From positions 1 through 39,537 of the forward strand of contig JAOIVW010000025.1 in the NCBI GenBank assembly GCA_028224375.1: DNA of 39,537 nucleotides, read 5' to 3'. Under the pieces are notes generated by a model, which saw nothing but the letters and a program-made list of their open reading frames with translations, made no database searches and was not told where the DNA came from. Positions 17,017 to 25,790 of this stretch are shown here, one piece after another (the first letter of the stretch is position 1; each line of letters starts with the position of its first letter). The position numbers were made by a program, and so were the translations under genes. This DNA comes from Hellea sp. (GTDB lineage: Bacteria > Pseudomonadota > Alphaproteobacteria > Caulobacterales > Maricaulaceae).

Positions 17017-17502
17017 ATGCCAAGTTTTGATGTCGTTTCCGAAGCAGATATGGCCGAAGTTGATAATGCCATACAAAATGTTACGCGCGAAATCTCCGTG
17101 CGTTATGATTTTAAAGGCTCTAAATCGAGCGTTGAAAGCAGTGATGGTATGATCAAAGTCTTTGCCGATGATGATCTAAAGCTCAAGCAAATGCACGAAA
17201 TCCTACGCGGCCAATTGCATAAGCGCGGCATCGAGCCTGGACAGCTGGATTATCAAAAAGTTGAAGCGGCAGCCGGGCAATCTGTGCGCCAGAATATTCT
17301 GGTTAAAAATGGTATCGAAAAAGAGTTGGCCAAGAAAATTGTCAAAGAAATCAAAGGTGCTAAGATGAAAGTTCAAGTCGCTATTCAAGGCGATGAGCTG
17401 CGAGTCACGGGCAAAAAGCGTGATGATTTACAGAACGCTATTCAGTTTATCAAAGACTTAAAACTTGAGCTTCCGTTGCAATTTAAGAACTTCCGCGACT
17501 AG
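17017..17502 (+). CDS. yajQ: YajQ family nucleotide-binding protein
   Basis: The 161-residue protein matches the UPF0234/YajQ family along its whole length: MPSFDVVSEAD at the start, [24 protein letters not shown], and GDELRVTGKKRDDLQ with a FKNFRD end. Family members have two ferredoxin-like folds, and some bind cyclic di-GMP and act as effectors; this role is known for Xanthomonas and Pseudomonas homologues, not shown here. AAGAGGAG precedes the ATG. It is the only intact copy; a truncated relative lies at 14226-14510. Confidence 0.93.
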   Translation: MPSFDVVSEADMAEVDNAIQNVTREISVRYDFKGSKSSVESSDGMIKVFADDDLKLKQMHEILRGQLHKRGIEPGQLDYQKVEAAAGQSVRQNILVKNGIEKELAKKIVKEIKGAKMKVQVAIQGDELRVTGKKRDDLQNAIQFIKDLKLELPLQFKNFRD

Positions 17503-17580
17503 CTTTAAAAGCTTGGGACACTTGTAAGCGGCCCAGACAGTCCCATCTCTAATGAAACACTAAGTTTTAAGGAGAGGGAT

Positions 17581-17910
17581 ATGCCGCAAATTTCAGACAT
17601 CATCAAAGGCGGGTTAATCTTATCAGCCGCGTCATTCGTCATGTGGCTGATTTTCATCAAGCCCAATACTTATGATTGGCAGGCGGCGGGCCAAACGCAA
17701 GGAACGGTTAAAACTCTGATGTCCAACTCCAAGGTCATTGGGAAGCCCGTTATCAATGCTGTTGTCACCTTGGAAAATGGCCGCCAAACGGTCGTGGCCG
17801 TGCCGCTAAAGAGCGATGTCCGTAAAGGCGATAATGTCGTGCTTTTGGTTCAGCAAGATGCGGATAACAACGCGCGTAAGCGATATGAGTTTTTCAAGGA
17901 AGCGCCTTAA
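17581..17910 (+). CDS. Small single-pass membrane protein, function unknown
   Basis: I do not recognise the 109-residue product. One hydrophobic helix lies at about residues 9-26, followed by a soluble part with alternating beta-like strands (QTQGTVKTLMSN, INAVVTLENGRQTVVAVPL, GDNVVLLVQQD), which may form a small OB- or SH3-like barrel outside the membrane. AAGGAGAGGG just before the ATG supports the start. Its stop overlaps the stop of the convergent amidohydrolase gene by a few bases. It may share a transcript with yajQ, 78 bp upstream. Confidence 0.75.
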   Translation: MPQISDIIKGGLILSAASFVMWLIFIKPNTYDWQAAGQTQGTVKTLMSNSKVIGKPVINAVVTLENGRQTVVAVPLKSDVRKGDNVVLLVQQDADNNARKRYEFFKEAP

Positions 17911-19622
17911 CGCTCATAAGCGACTTCGCCATTTACAATTGTCATCACGGGCTCGGAGGTCAGAATATCTGGTCCAGATGCTGTCATGAGATCTGTTTCA
18001 AAAATAGAAAAGTCAGCCTCCTTACCCACCTCAATTGTGCCCAAAATGTTTTCTTCAAAAGAGGCGTAAGCTGGCCAAGAGGTGAACATTTTTAAGGCCT
18101 CTTGAGGCGTGACTTTCTCGTTCGGATACCAAGCGTCATTAGAATAGCCGTCCAGCCCCTTTCGGACAGTCGCCGCATAGAACTCTATCCGTGGATCGCC
18201 GATCTCTACGGGAGCGTCAGAACCGCCGACGATAATCGCGCCGCTATCAATAAGACTGCGCCACGCATAGCCCCCGGCAAGGCGTTCTTTCCCAATCCTG
18301 TCGACAGCAAAGTATAAATCGCCAATGGCATGTGAAGGCTGCATGGAGGGGATGATGCCATATTCCGCAAAGAGGGGAATGTCGGCCACATTTACAATTT
18401 GGCTGTGCTCAATCCGCCAACGCGGATCAGGATTCGCTCGCTCAGACGTCGGGACAGCGTCTAGGGCGTTTTTATACCATTGCAGCACCTCGCGGTTACC
18501 ACGGTCACCAATGGCGTGGATGTTGACCTGCGTACCGTTGCGCAAAGCTGCTTTTAAGATAGAGTCAGCCTGTTCCTCTTTCAGGGTCATTAGGCCCCGA
18601 TTGCCTTCATCATCTGAGTAGGGCTCGAGCAATGCTGCACCGCGAGACCCCAACGCGCCATCAGCATATAGCTTAATCGCGCGGGTCGTAACCAATGGAT
18701 TTTCGTCGCTTGCTTTGGAAATTATCGACGGCATGTTTTTATGGTCAAGCAAATCTATAGAATTATAGACTCGGATTTTGATTTTTCCTTCACTGGCCAA
18801 GCGGTTGATGAGGGGAACGTCACTAGGATTAACGGACATAGAATGGATGTTGGTCCAGCCGCGAGACGCATAAAGTTCCGCGCCCTTAATATAGGCTTCT
18901 TCTTTTCGTGCCTCCGTAAGTTCAGGCATAAGTCCTTCAACGAGCTTAGTGGCATTATCGATTAGCATGCCCGTAGGCTCATTTTTTCCGCGCCGAGGCT
19001 CTGCTTTACCATTTCTGTTAATGGCACCGCCAAAGGGAGATTTTGTTGCAGAGGTTATATTTGCGAGCTCTAATGCCCTAGAATTTACGACGACAGCATG
19101 TCCGTCGGCGCGCTCAAGAATGACAGGATGTTCTTTGGTGATTTCATCTAGGTCATAGCGATTAGGAAAGCGTTTTTCCGGCCAATGGGTTTCAATCCAT
19201 CCGCGTCCGTAAATAGTTTTTCCTTTGGCCGTACCTTTGACGACAGCTTCAAGGCGGGATTGAAGGTCCTTGACGGATTTTGTCCCCTCTAAATTCAGGG
19301 TGAGCTCCCTCAGGCCGATGCCGATGAGGTGGCCATGTCCATCTGTAAAGCCTGGATACATAGCTGCGCCGTCAAGATTGACTTCACGGCGAGCGTCACC
19401 TGTAAGAGACAGGCACCAGTCGCCCTGCGCACTCCCGGCATAGGCTATTTTGCCGTTTTTTACGGCGACAGCTTCTACAACAGGGGTCTGATCAATCGCG
19501 GTGTAAATAGGTCCGCCCGAGATACACCAGTCGTTCTTACTGATTTCAGGCGTGACAGTGGTCTTTCCGCAGGCGGCGAATAGCAGAACAGTGGCAGACA
19601 GCCATAAATGTTTTTTGGTCAT
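17907..19622 (-). CDS. YtcJ-like amidohydrolase, lipoprotein
   Basis: I start at the ATG at 19622 (MTKKHLWLS), giving 571 residues; an in-frame ATG at 19637 is possible but has no better ribosome-binding site. The lipobox LFAAC near residue 17 predicts a lipid-anchored envelope protein. The amidohydrolase_3 barrel follows: GFTDGHGHL (metal-binding HxH), GRGWIETHWP, LERADGHAVVVNS, IHAIGDRGN, RIEHSQIV and GGSDAPVEIGDPR (metal Asp). The family hydrolyses C-N bonds in N-formyl or exo-amide compounds; the substrate is unknown. It is followed on the same strand by nothing and preceded by the histidine kinase gene, 49 bp away. Confidence 0.9.
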   Translation of the reverse strand: MTKKHLWLSATVLLFAACGKTTVTPEISKNDWCISGGPIYTAIDQTPVVEAVAVKNGKIAYAGSAQGDWCLSLTGDARREVNLDGAAMYPGFTDGHGHLIGIGLRELTLNLEGTKSVKDLQSRLEAVVKGTAKGKTIYGRGWIETHWPEKRFPNRYDLDEITKEHPVILERADGHAVVVNSRALELANITSATKSPFGGAINRNGKAEPRRGKNEPTGMLIDNATKLVEGLMPELTEARKEEAYIKGAELYASRGWTNIHSMSVNPSDVPLINRLASEGKIKIRVYNSIDLLDHKNMPSIISKASDENPLVTTRAIKLYADGALGSRGAALLEPYSDDEGNRGLMTLKEEQADSILKAALRNGTQVNIHAIGDRGNREVLQWYKNALDAVPTSERANPDPRWRIEHSQIVNVADIPLFAEYGIIPSMQPSHAIGDLYFAVDRIGKERLAGGYAWRSLIDSGAIIVGGSDAPVEIGDPRIEFYAATVRKGLDGYSNDAWYPNEKVTPQEALKMFTSWPAYASFEENILGTIEVGKEADFSIFETDLMTASGPDILTSEPVMTIVNGEVAYER

Positions 19623-19671
19623 GTAAGTTACCCGCATTTAAGAGGTAACATAGCGTCAACTTAGCCAAAAG

Positions 19672-21696
19672 CTAGGCAGATTTTAGAAATTCCTGTGATT
19701 TCGTTCTGACGCTTAAAACATTGTCAAAGCCTTTGAGGAGCTCAACAAGCTTTACAGGTTTAGATAGCGCGTCATCCATGCCGATGTTTTTACAAAGACG
19801 TATTTGCTGATATTGAGGATCTGCGGTGAGGGCGATAATAAGAACATTTGACCAGTTCTCATTACTGCTGCGTATGGCTAAAGTGGCCTCAATGCCGTCC
19901 ATAACAGGCATGTGGATATCCATTAAAACAATATCGATATCTGTTGTTTTAAGGACCTCGATGGCTTCCTTCCCGTTATTAGCTGTGTGGAGGGTGCCGA
20001 CAAGGCTCTCCAGCAAGGAGGTAATGACCATATGATTGGTTGCGTTGTCATCAACGACGAGGACGCTCAATTCAGAATAATTTGTTGACTCTGGCTTGGC
20101 ATCTTCCAGTATTTTATTAACCAGTGCCCCGCTATTTTGTTGCTTACGTTCCGCACTTTCTACGTCCATCGGCAGAGTCAGCGCAAAAATTGTTCCCTTA
20201 CCGTTTTCTGATCTTAAGGTGATGGACCCGCCCATAAATTCTATAATTTCTTTGGTGATCGTCATGCCAAGGCCGGTTCCGCCAAAGCGGCGTGCTATGG
20301 ATTTGTCAGCTTGTGTGTAGGCCTCAAAAATTTGTTTTTGTTGCTCCGGCGTCATGCCAATACCATCGTCTTTAACAGCAAGTACGAGGCGAGGGGGGTG
20401 TCCTTCTTTTCGGACAGTCGTCAATATGACGTTGATGTTCCCATTCGGCGTAAATTTGATGGCGTTTGAGAGCAGGTTATTCACGCACTGCTCATAACGG
20501 AAATGGTCAAATGTGAGGATGTCAGGAACTGTGTCATCTATATTATAAGACAGCTTGATATTATTTTTCAGCGCTTTGGGTTCCCAAAGACGGACAACAT
20601 TTTCCACAGATTTTGCGGGACTGGCAGGCTTTAGCTCCAAAGTCAGTTTTTCGGCATGCATCTTCGTATGGTTAAGCGTTTCATCAACGATACGAAGTAT
20701 TTTTTCAGCCGAGGACTGAATAATTTCAAGTTTGGGGTTTATCGCCTCATCTGCATGATGATGAATAAGCGCGTCGGCAATGCCAATAACGCCGTTCATG
20801 GGGGTACGAATCTCATGGCTTAAACGCGCCAAGAAGTCATTTTGGATTTTTAAGGATTTTTCTGCGGCCTCTTTGGCCTGTCTTAGAGCATCATTGGTTT
20901 CTAGCTGATGTGTGATATCCTCAAAAAAACTGGTAAAGCTTATAACTTTGCCTTTATCGGAAAGTTGTGGTTTTGCAGTCCAGCGTAGCCACATAGATGC
21001 GCCGCTGCGCGTCACAATACGGCAGGTGTGCTGCCAATCTTTTCCGGTTCTTAAGCCCTCTTCCCAAATACTCTTGGCACCCTCTAAATCATCAGGGTGA
21101 AGTATGGCAAAAACGCCTTCTTTGCGCGCCCATTCCATTTGCCGGGTTGAAAGATGTTTATCAAGATAATCACCATGCAGGGATATGACATTCGTTTCGC
21201 AATTATAATACCAATATCCTGCGCCGACTGAGGATAGGGCCGTATCCAGAACTTGCGATTTGTGTTCCTCTGCGCTGATGTCTTTTGAGACCAGAAGCAG
21301 CTTGCCGTTAGTATCATATTTTTGCGTGACTAAAACTCGGCGTCCGGACGGCATGGTAAGCTTAAGTTCAGAGGCTTTTCCGTCACCTGTTGTTCTTTGT
21401 GTATTTAGGATTTGCGTGACATTATCTACAAATGTTTGGGCCTCGCCTAGACCGAAATCTCCGCGATTGGCCATGTGGAGAAGAATATTTTCATAGGGCG
21501 TGCCTTCTGAAAAAACATTTTTGGATATTTCGAGGTGTTTTGTCGCTAAGCTATTGTGAAACTCAAGGCCTGCCTCTTCGCAGAAGACTATCATACCCAA
21601 TTCTGACATATCACTCACACGCGATAACCAATAATCTCGGTCTTCAGCAGCGTTTGCAGATTGTGTTTCTGATGTCAGCATATGCGGTTCAGACAT
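19672..21696 (-). CDS. Cytoplasmic hybrid histidine kinase with PAS domains and receiver
   Basis: The 674-residue protein has no membrane segment. Residues of about 25-140 and 150-275 look like PAS/PAC domains (the second has GAGYWYYNCETN and WLRWTAKPQL). HisKA follows with FLARLSHEIRTPMNG (phospho-His), then HATPase with NLLSNAIKFTPNG, KDDGIGMT and FGGTGLGMTI. The C-terminal receiver (about 555-665) has LVVDDNATN and DIVLMDIHMPVMDG (phospho-Asp). It is thus a soluble sensor for an internal signal. It lies divergent from the VWA/ExbB-like operon across a 268-bp gap, so a regulatory link is possible but not shown. Confidence 0.93.
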   Translation of the reverse strand: MSEPHMLTSETQSANAAEDRDYWLSRVSDMSELGMIVFCEEAGLEFHNSLATKHLEISKNVFSEGTPYENILLHMANRGDFGLGEAQTFVDNVTQILNTQRTTGDGKASELKLTMPSGRRVLVTQKYDTNGKLLLVSKDISAEEHKSQVLDTALSSVGAGYWYYNCETNVISLHGDYLDKHLSTRQMEWARKEGVFAILHPDDLEGAKSIWEEGLRTGKDWQHTCRIVTRSGASMWLRWTAKPQLSDKGKVISFTSFFEDITHQLETNDALRQAKEAAEKSLKIQNDFLARLSHEIRTPMNGVIGIADALIHHHADEAINPKLEIIQSSAEKILRIVDETLNHTKMHAEKLTLELKPASPAKSVENVVRLWEPKALKNNIKLSYNIDDTVPDILTFDHFRYEQCVNNLLSNAIKFTPNGNINVILTTVRKEGHPPRLVLAVKDDGIGMTPEQQKQIFEAYTQADKSIARRFGGTGLGMTITKEIIEFMGGSITLRSENGKGTIFALTLPMDVESAERKQQNSGALVNKILEDAKPESTNYSELSVLVVDDNATNHMVITSLLESLVGTLHTANNGKEAIEVLKTTDIDIVLMDIHMPVMDGIEATLAIRSSNENWSNVLIIALTADPQYQQIRLCKNIGMDDALSKPVKLVELLKGFDNVLSVRTKSQEFLKSA

Positions 21697-21964
21697 TATT
21701 TCGTTCCAGCCTTAATTATCCCACACAGATTTTACTAATCTCAAAGTGCGAACACAGTGTTAACGTGTGAAAAATTACAAACGAACAGTTGTGCTGTGGA
21801 TTTGATAGAAAGAGCATGGGATTTATGGTTTTCCAGTGCCTTAGGATATATATCGTGATGTGAAGTTTACTTGTAATACCCAGGCTGACTGCGTAGCTTT
21901 CAGGACAGGTTAATATTCAATTTACTATTTTAGTGAGCAGATTACCGATTCACTGGGGTTATTT
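21697..21964. other. Divergent intergenic region, no clear element
   Basis: This 268-bp AT-rich gap separates the hybrid kinase from the seven-gene envelope operon and should hold both promoters. I see only a weak imperfect inverted repeat (AGTGA and TCACT, near 21933-21953) and no convincing -35/-10 pair. Nothing else can be supported. Confidence 0.4.
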
Positions 21965-23977
21965 ATGTCATTTTTAGTTTCGCCTAAACTTCATACTTTT
22001 AGGAAAAATACGCGTCTGGCGGCAATGTTTTTAGCGTCCAGCGCTCTTGCGACAGGCTGTGCCTCTACGGCAAAAGGCTCAAAACAATCAGCTATGGTAG
22101 GTATGACTAAGGCTGAAACCCTAAGAACTGAAGCGCCTCAAGGCAGCGCAATGACCGTGCTCCGATACCCCGCTGTTGTCGAAACCTCTGCAAAAGACGC
22201 CTATTACACGGCATTTGAAATGTCTGCCATTGGCAGTGGGTCTGCCATAAATGGCGATGTGTCTGAGCGTCAAAGCGTTGCCGATAGCGTTATCGTAAAA
22301 TCTAATTACTTCGCTTTGTCCTTATACAAGGAATTAGCGGCCAGATTGCCTGAACATACGGTTTTGCTCTCGCCTCACGCCATTAAACTGGATGAAAACG
22401 GAGACTTAACGTCTGAACCGATTACGCAAGCTGAAAGCCTGCCAAGTGTCATTAGCGTTGATTTCGCCACTTATTCATTCCCTGATATCGATAAAATGAT
22501 GGGCGACCAGCCACTGACTTTTGGGGATTTGGTTACGCCGCTTGTCAGCGTGCGGACTGACCATCTTGCTCAAGTTCCGACACATGGCCTCTTATTTGCC
22601 AGTGCTCCTCTCATTCCTTACGCGGCAGGGAAAAGCCAACAATACGCTGCAGACGGCCTTGATGTCATGCAGCGCGGGCAATTTGATAGATCTGTTCCTG
22701 AACTCGACTTCATATCTTTTCTGACGAAAAGCGAACGCACTAGCGTACCAAGTAAATCTCTTAGAGGCGGCGCAACTGAAAATGTTGTCACGTCTTACCC
22801 GGTTGAAAAAATTAAGCTTGACGGTGTTGCTCTAGCCCAGCTCGAAACAGCCAATGATGGGACAATTGACCCCTTAGAGCGCGTTTTTTCTGACGCTATG
22901 GCCGACAATATCATAAATATCATCAACAGCACAGATACGCAAAAAGCTGTCATGGCCAATAAAGCGGCCGCCATTGCCGATTATGATCCATCTTTGGCGG
23001 CTTTGACCTATGTCGGCGACGATTCGCCCGATTATAAAGCCCGGCTGCGTTATGCTGAACGCTTATTGGATGCGGAACGTAAATATCTGTCTGTTCAATC
23101 TCTTCGTGTTTTTGATGGCGTTCATAACGGCGAAATGGGCGCGCAAATGCGTGATATGATTATGGCCGAATATGAAGTGCTGGATGAGCGCCGCAGATTG
23201 GCCCGAAAGCAGAATCAGGCAACAGCTTTTGCTATCTTAGGAGCCGTTGCCGCAGGCGCGTCTATCGGAAGTGGCGGGGGTGGTAATAGTTGCCAGGATT
23301 CACGGACGCAAACCGAGTATAATGACTGTATCAGACGCGCTCAAAGAACGCAGTATGGCAATCAAGTCCTGACGAATTTGGCGATCCAAGGGGCTCTGGT
23401 GGCGGCTCAGGAGGCCATCGCGCTGAACCAACGCTCAAAAGCGATTGGTACGAATTATCTCTCATCTATTGTTCCAGCCCTAGAACAGCAAACAAGCGTC
23501 ACCGTTGATTTGCTCGATAGTAGCGAAACGATTACGGCTATTCGCTATGAAGACTTAAAGTCAAAACTTCAGAACCTTTACAGCAATCAACAACGCTCGC
23601 TTGATGTTGTGGCAACGCGCTGTGCCTTTGGTTTGGAAAACACCGCAACGCTCTCTGGAACATGGATGGGTGTCTGCGAGGGCGGCCATGCGAATGGTGT
23701 CGGGTCCGGCGTGTTTAAAAAGGCGGATGGCAGCGCGGTCGAGTATTACGGATATGCGAGCCAAGGTCTGCCAAATGGATCTGGTTTTATGATTTTTCAT
23801 GACACCAGCGGCAGCCATGCAATAGAAGGCAACTTCGTTAACGGGCTGGCCGAAGGTCCTGTTCAAGTCTCAAAGGCCGGACAGGCTGACAGGCTTCGGA
23901 CTTATCGTTCAGGCCAGGATGTTGGCGCGTCATCTTCATTGCCAAGCTCTCCCTTTAACCCCATTTTGGCGAGATAA
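21965..23977 (+). CDS. Probable lipoprotein with C-terminal MORN-like repeats
   Basis: The 670-residue product starts with a basic/hydrophobic leader and ATGC at residues 29-32 (Cys32), a slightly atypical lipobox, so outer-envelope anchoring is likely but not certain. The central part is unrecognised. A hydrophobic Gly-rich hairpin (AVAAGASIGSGGGG) and a Cys pair lie near residues 425-455. The last 110 residues have three MORN-like units: GTWMGVCEGGHANGVGSGVF, EYYGYASQGLPNGSG and EGNFVNGLAEGP. It is the first gene of a seven-gene operon; its stop overlaps the next start (TAATG at 23975-23979). The function is unknown. Confidence 0.82.
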   Translation: MSFLVSPKLHTFRKNTRLAAMFLASSALATGCASTAKGSKQSAMVGMTKAETLRTEAPQGSAMTVLRYPAVVETSAKDAYYTAFEMSAIGSGSAINGDVSERQSVADSVIVKSNYFALSLYKELAARLPEHTVLLSPHAIKLDENGDLTSEPITQAESLPSVISVDFATYSFPDIDKMMGDQPLTFGDLVTPLVSVRTDHLAQVPTHGLLFASAPLIPYAAGKSQQYAADGLDVMQRGQFDRSVPELDFISFLTKSERTSVPSKSLRGGATENVVTSYPVEKIKLDGVALAQLETANDGTIDPLERVFSDAMADNIINIINSTDTQKAVMANKAAAIADYDPSLAALTYVGDDSPDYKARLRYAERLLDAERKYLSVQSLRVFDGVHNGEMGAQMRDMIMAEYEVLDERRRLARKQNQATAFAILGAVAAGASIGSGGGGNSCQDSRTQTEYNDCIRRAQRTQYGNQVLTNLAIQGALVAAQEAIALNQRSKAIGTNYLSSIVPALEQQTSVTVDLLDSSETITAIRYEDLKSKLQNLYSNQQRSLDVVATRCAFGLENTATLSGTWMGVCEGGHANGVGSGVFKKADGSAVEYYGYASQGLPNGSGFMIFHDTSGSHAIEGNFVNGLAEGPVQVSKAGQADRLRTYRSGQDVGASSSLPSSPFNPILAR

Positions 23978-24840
23978 TGTTGCGTCATCTTACAATATTA
24001 GGACTAATGGCTGCACCTTTTTTGGTAGCGTTTCCTGCCTCTTCACAAACGGCAGACGACTCTGCGCTATATCAGCTTGATGCTGAAAATACGGGTCCCG
24101 TCATATCAGAGGCCCTGAGCGTGGCCCGTGACAATCCTGATTTTTGTATCAATGCGATGTCAGACTTTCCTACGGATGACGCCGAAAGGCGCTATCAGTT
24201 CTTTCGTCTCTCAGAAGAAATGGCGCGCGATACGACGACTGAACTGAGAGCTGCCATGGACAAATATGGCGATGAAAAACCCGCGCCTGGGAGTTCTGTT
24301 CTAGATGTGATTGAGAATATCGCTAATCCTGTTTTGCGTCAGGCTGCGCCTCGCATAACAGTGTCTAATATGGCCTATGTTATTGATTTTGCTAAAATAT
24401 GTGAGCCATTTGTTTCAGGACAAACGGATAGTTTGATTGCCTATGACGCCTCTCTGACCAATGTCGAGTTTAACACTGTCATAGTCGAAGACGCGCTGTT
24501 TTTAAGGCAAATCTTATCTGACTCTTTGTTTCGGTTGGGCGCTGATAAAGACCCGCAATATTCTGCGGCTGTTACGCAATATGCGCAATCCTTGGTAACA
24601 ATACGCGACGAGGTCGAGTTTACAACATTTGAAAGTGAACTTGGAAATCTGGAAGCTATCTATATGGATGATTTAGATGGCCGCCTGAAACGCTCTAACG
24701 ATATGATTAACGAAGAGATGGATCGCGAAACTTTAGGTGATGCTGTGGCGTTGTCTGACTCCATGATTGCGGCTGAAAAGAAGAAAGCCAAAGAGCGTCA
24801 GCTTTACTCGCTTATCAGAATTCTAGGTGGCGGCCGTTAA
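23977..24840 (+). CDS. Periplasmic protein of the VWA/ExbB-like operon, function unknown
   Basis: I do not recognise the 287-residue product. It has a signal peptide (about residues 1-24, ending SSQ), followed by a mostly helical, acidic sequence with two Cys (near residues 53 and 145) that could form a disulfide. It shows no catalytic motif. The start overlaps the lipoprotein stop and its own stop overlaps the next start (TAATG), so it is tightly coupled to the VWA genes. A periplasmic accessory role in the same complex is the simplest inference. Confidence 0.78.
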   Translation: MLRHLTILGLMAAPFLVAFPASSQTADDSALYQLDAENTGPVISEALSVARDNPDFCINAMSDFPTDDAERRYQFFRLSEEMARDTTTELRAAMDKYGDEKPAPGSSVLDVIENIANPVLRQAAPRITVSNMAYVIDFAKICEPFVSGQTDSLIAYDASLTNVEFNTVIVEDALFLRQILSDSLFRLGADKDPQYSAAVTQYAQSLVTIRDEVEFTTFESELGNLEAIYMDDLDGRLKRSNDMINEEMDRETLGDAVALSDSMIAAEKKKAKERQLYSLIRILGGGR

Positions 24841-25790
24841 TGCGAACGACCCGGCGCAATATTTCCGTCTTCTCTATCTCAGCATTGGATTTATTTGCCG
24901 CCGCTCTGGGGGCCTTTATTCTGATCGTTTTGGTGTTATTCCCCTATTATAAATTGGGCGGCACGGATCAATCCATGGAAGAATTGGAGGAGCTCGTCAA
25001 AAAGCGCCGTCTTGTTGCCAGCTCAACACAAACTGAGATGAGTCAAATCCGCGCTATTCAAGCGGAAATTCGGCTGCTGGATAAACAATACCGAACCACG
25101 GAAACGGAAATGTCTGTGACAGAGGCGAAAATTCGTGAGGTTCAAAAGCAAACAGCTGAAATTGAAATCCCTGACCCACCGCCTCAGCCCGAGCCTGATC
25201 CAGAACCTGTGCCTGAACCCGAGCCCGCAGCAGAGCCGCCTCGCAGCACAAATCAAGGTATTGAATTTTCTATTTTGGGCTTGGCAACTAACAAAAAAGA
25301 AGTCGTGATCGTCGTCGATATGTCAGGCTCTATGAGAGCGCATACGGGCAATGTTGAACGCGCGCTTAATGAAATCCTGGATGTCATGAACCCGGATAAT
25401 AGCTTTGCTATCCTTGGATATCGCGGCGGGCCCACATATGACACGTTCCCCCGTAATGGCAGAGTTACGCGCGCAGACACAAGTAGTTTGGCGCAGGCCC
25501 GTAATTTTATTTCAGGCCTATCTCGGCGCTTTGGCGGCGGTACACCGACGCAATCCGCTTTGATCAGAGCGCTAAATATGAGCCCTGAGGCCATTATACT
25601 TCTTTCTGATGGTGCGCCCGATGACGCGCCGCCCAGTATAATTATTACCAATGTCAGTAACCGTAATCGCGGGCGTGCTGAAATTCATACCGTAGCTATC
25701 GGCGATTATACGCAAGACAAATCATTGACCCTATTTCTTCAGGGACTAGCGAGCCGTAATGGCGGTGATTTTGTGGGGCGGGCCCGATGA
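24840..25790 (+). CDS. ExbD/MotB-like transmembrane segment fused to VWA domain (intact MIDAS)
   Basis: The 316-residue protein has a short cytoplasmic N-terminus, then FSISALDLFAAALGAF opening one membrane helix (about 17-36). The Asp at its start (D17) recalls the proton-carrying Asp of ExbD, TolR and MotB. Residues 45-110 are coiled coil, 113-137 a Pro/Glu linker, and about 145-316 a von Willebrand A domain. The MIDAS motif is complete: DMSGS from D160, GGTPTQS and LLSDGAPDD. It should face the periplasm. Its stop overlaps the start of the paralogous VWA gene by four bases (ATGA). The pairing with a MotA/ExbB-type gene downstream suggests a stator-like complex. Confidence 0.85.
   Translation: MRTTRRNISVFSISALDLFAAALGAFILIVLVLFPYYKLGGTDQSMEELEELVKKRRLVASSTQTEMSQIRAIQAEIRLLDKQYRTTETEMSVTEAKIREVQKQTAEIEIPDPPPQPEPDPEPVPEPEPAAEPPRSTNQGIEFSILGLATNKKEVVIVVDMSGSMRAHTGNVERALNEILDVMNPDNSFAILGYRGGPTYDTFPRNGRVTRADTSSLAQARNFISGLSRRFGGGTPTQSALIRALNMSPEAIILLSDGAPDDAPPSIIITNVSNRNRGRAEIHTVAIGDYTQDKSLTLFLQGLASRNGGDFVGRAR

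Larger units (their letters stand above)
14537..17298 (+). repeat. Segmental duplication, copy B
   Basis: This block repeats the order of copy A (11713-14510): acyl-CoA dehydrogenase tail, hairpin leader, spermidine-synthase-like gene, yajQ. The homologous part of yajQ ends at codon 94. Identity is highest in the 53-base leader and the first part of the membrane protein gene, and falls off downstream. Confidence 0.85.

Noticed and set aside
17503..17515. AGCTTTAAAAGCT palindrome after yajQ as terminator
   Set aside because: The stem is AT-rich and short, and no T-run follows it.
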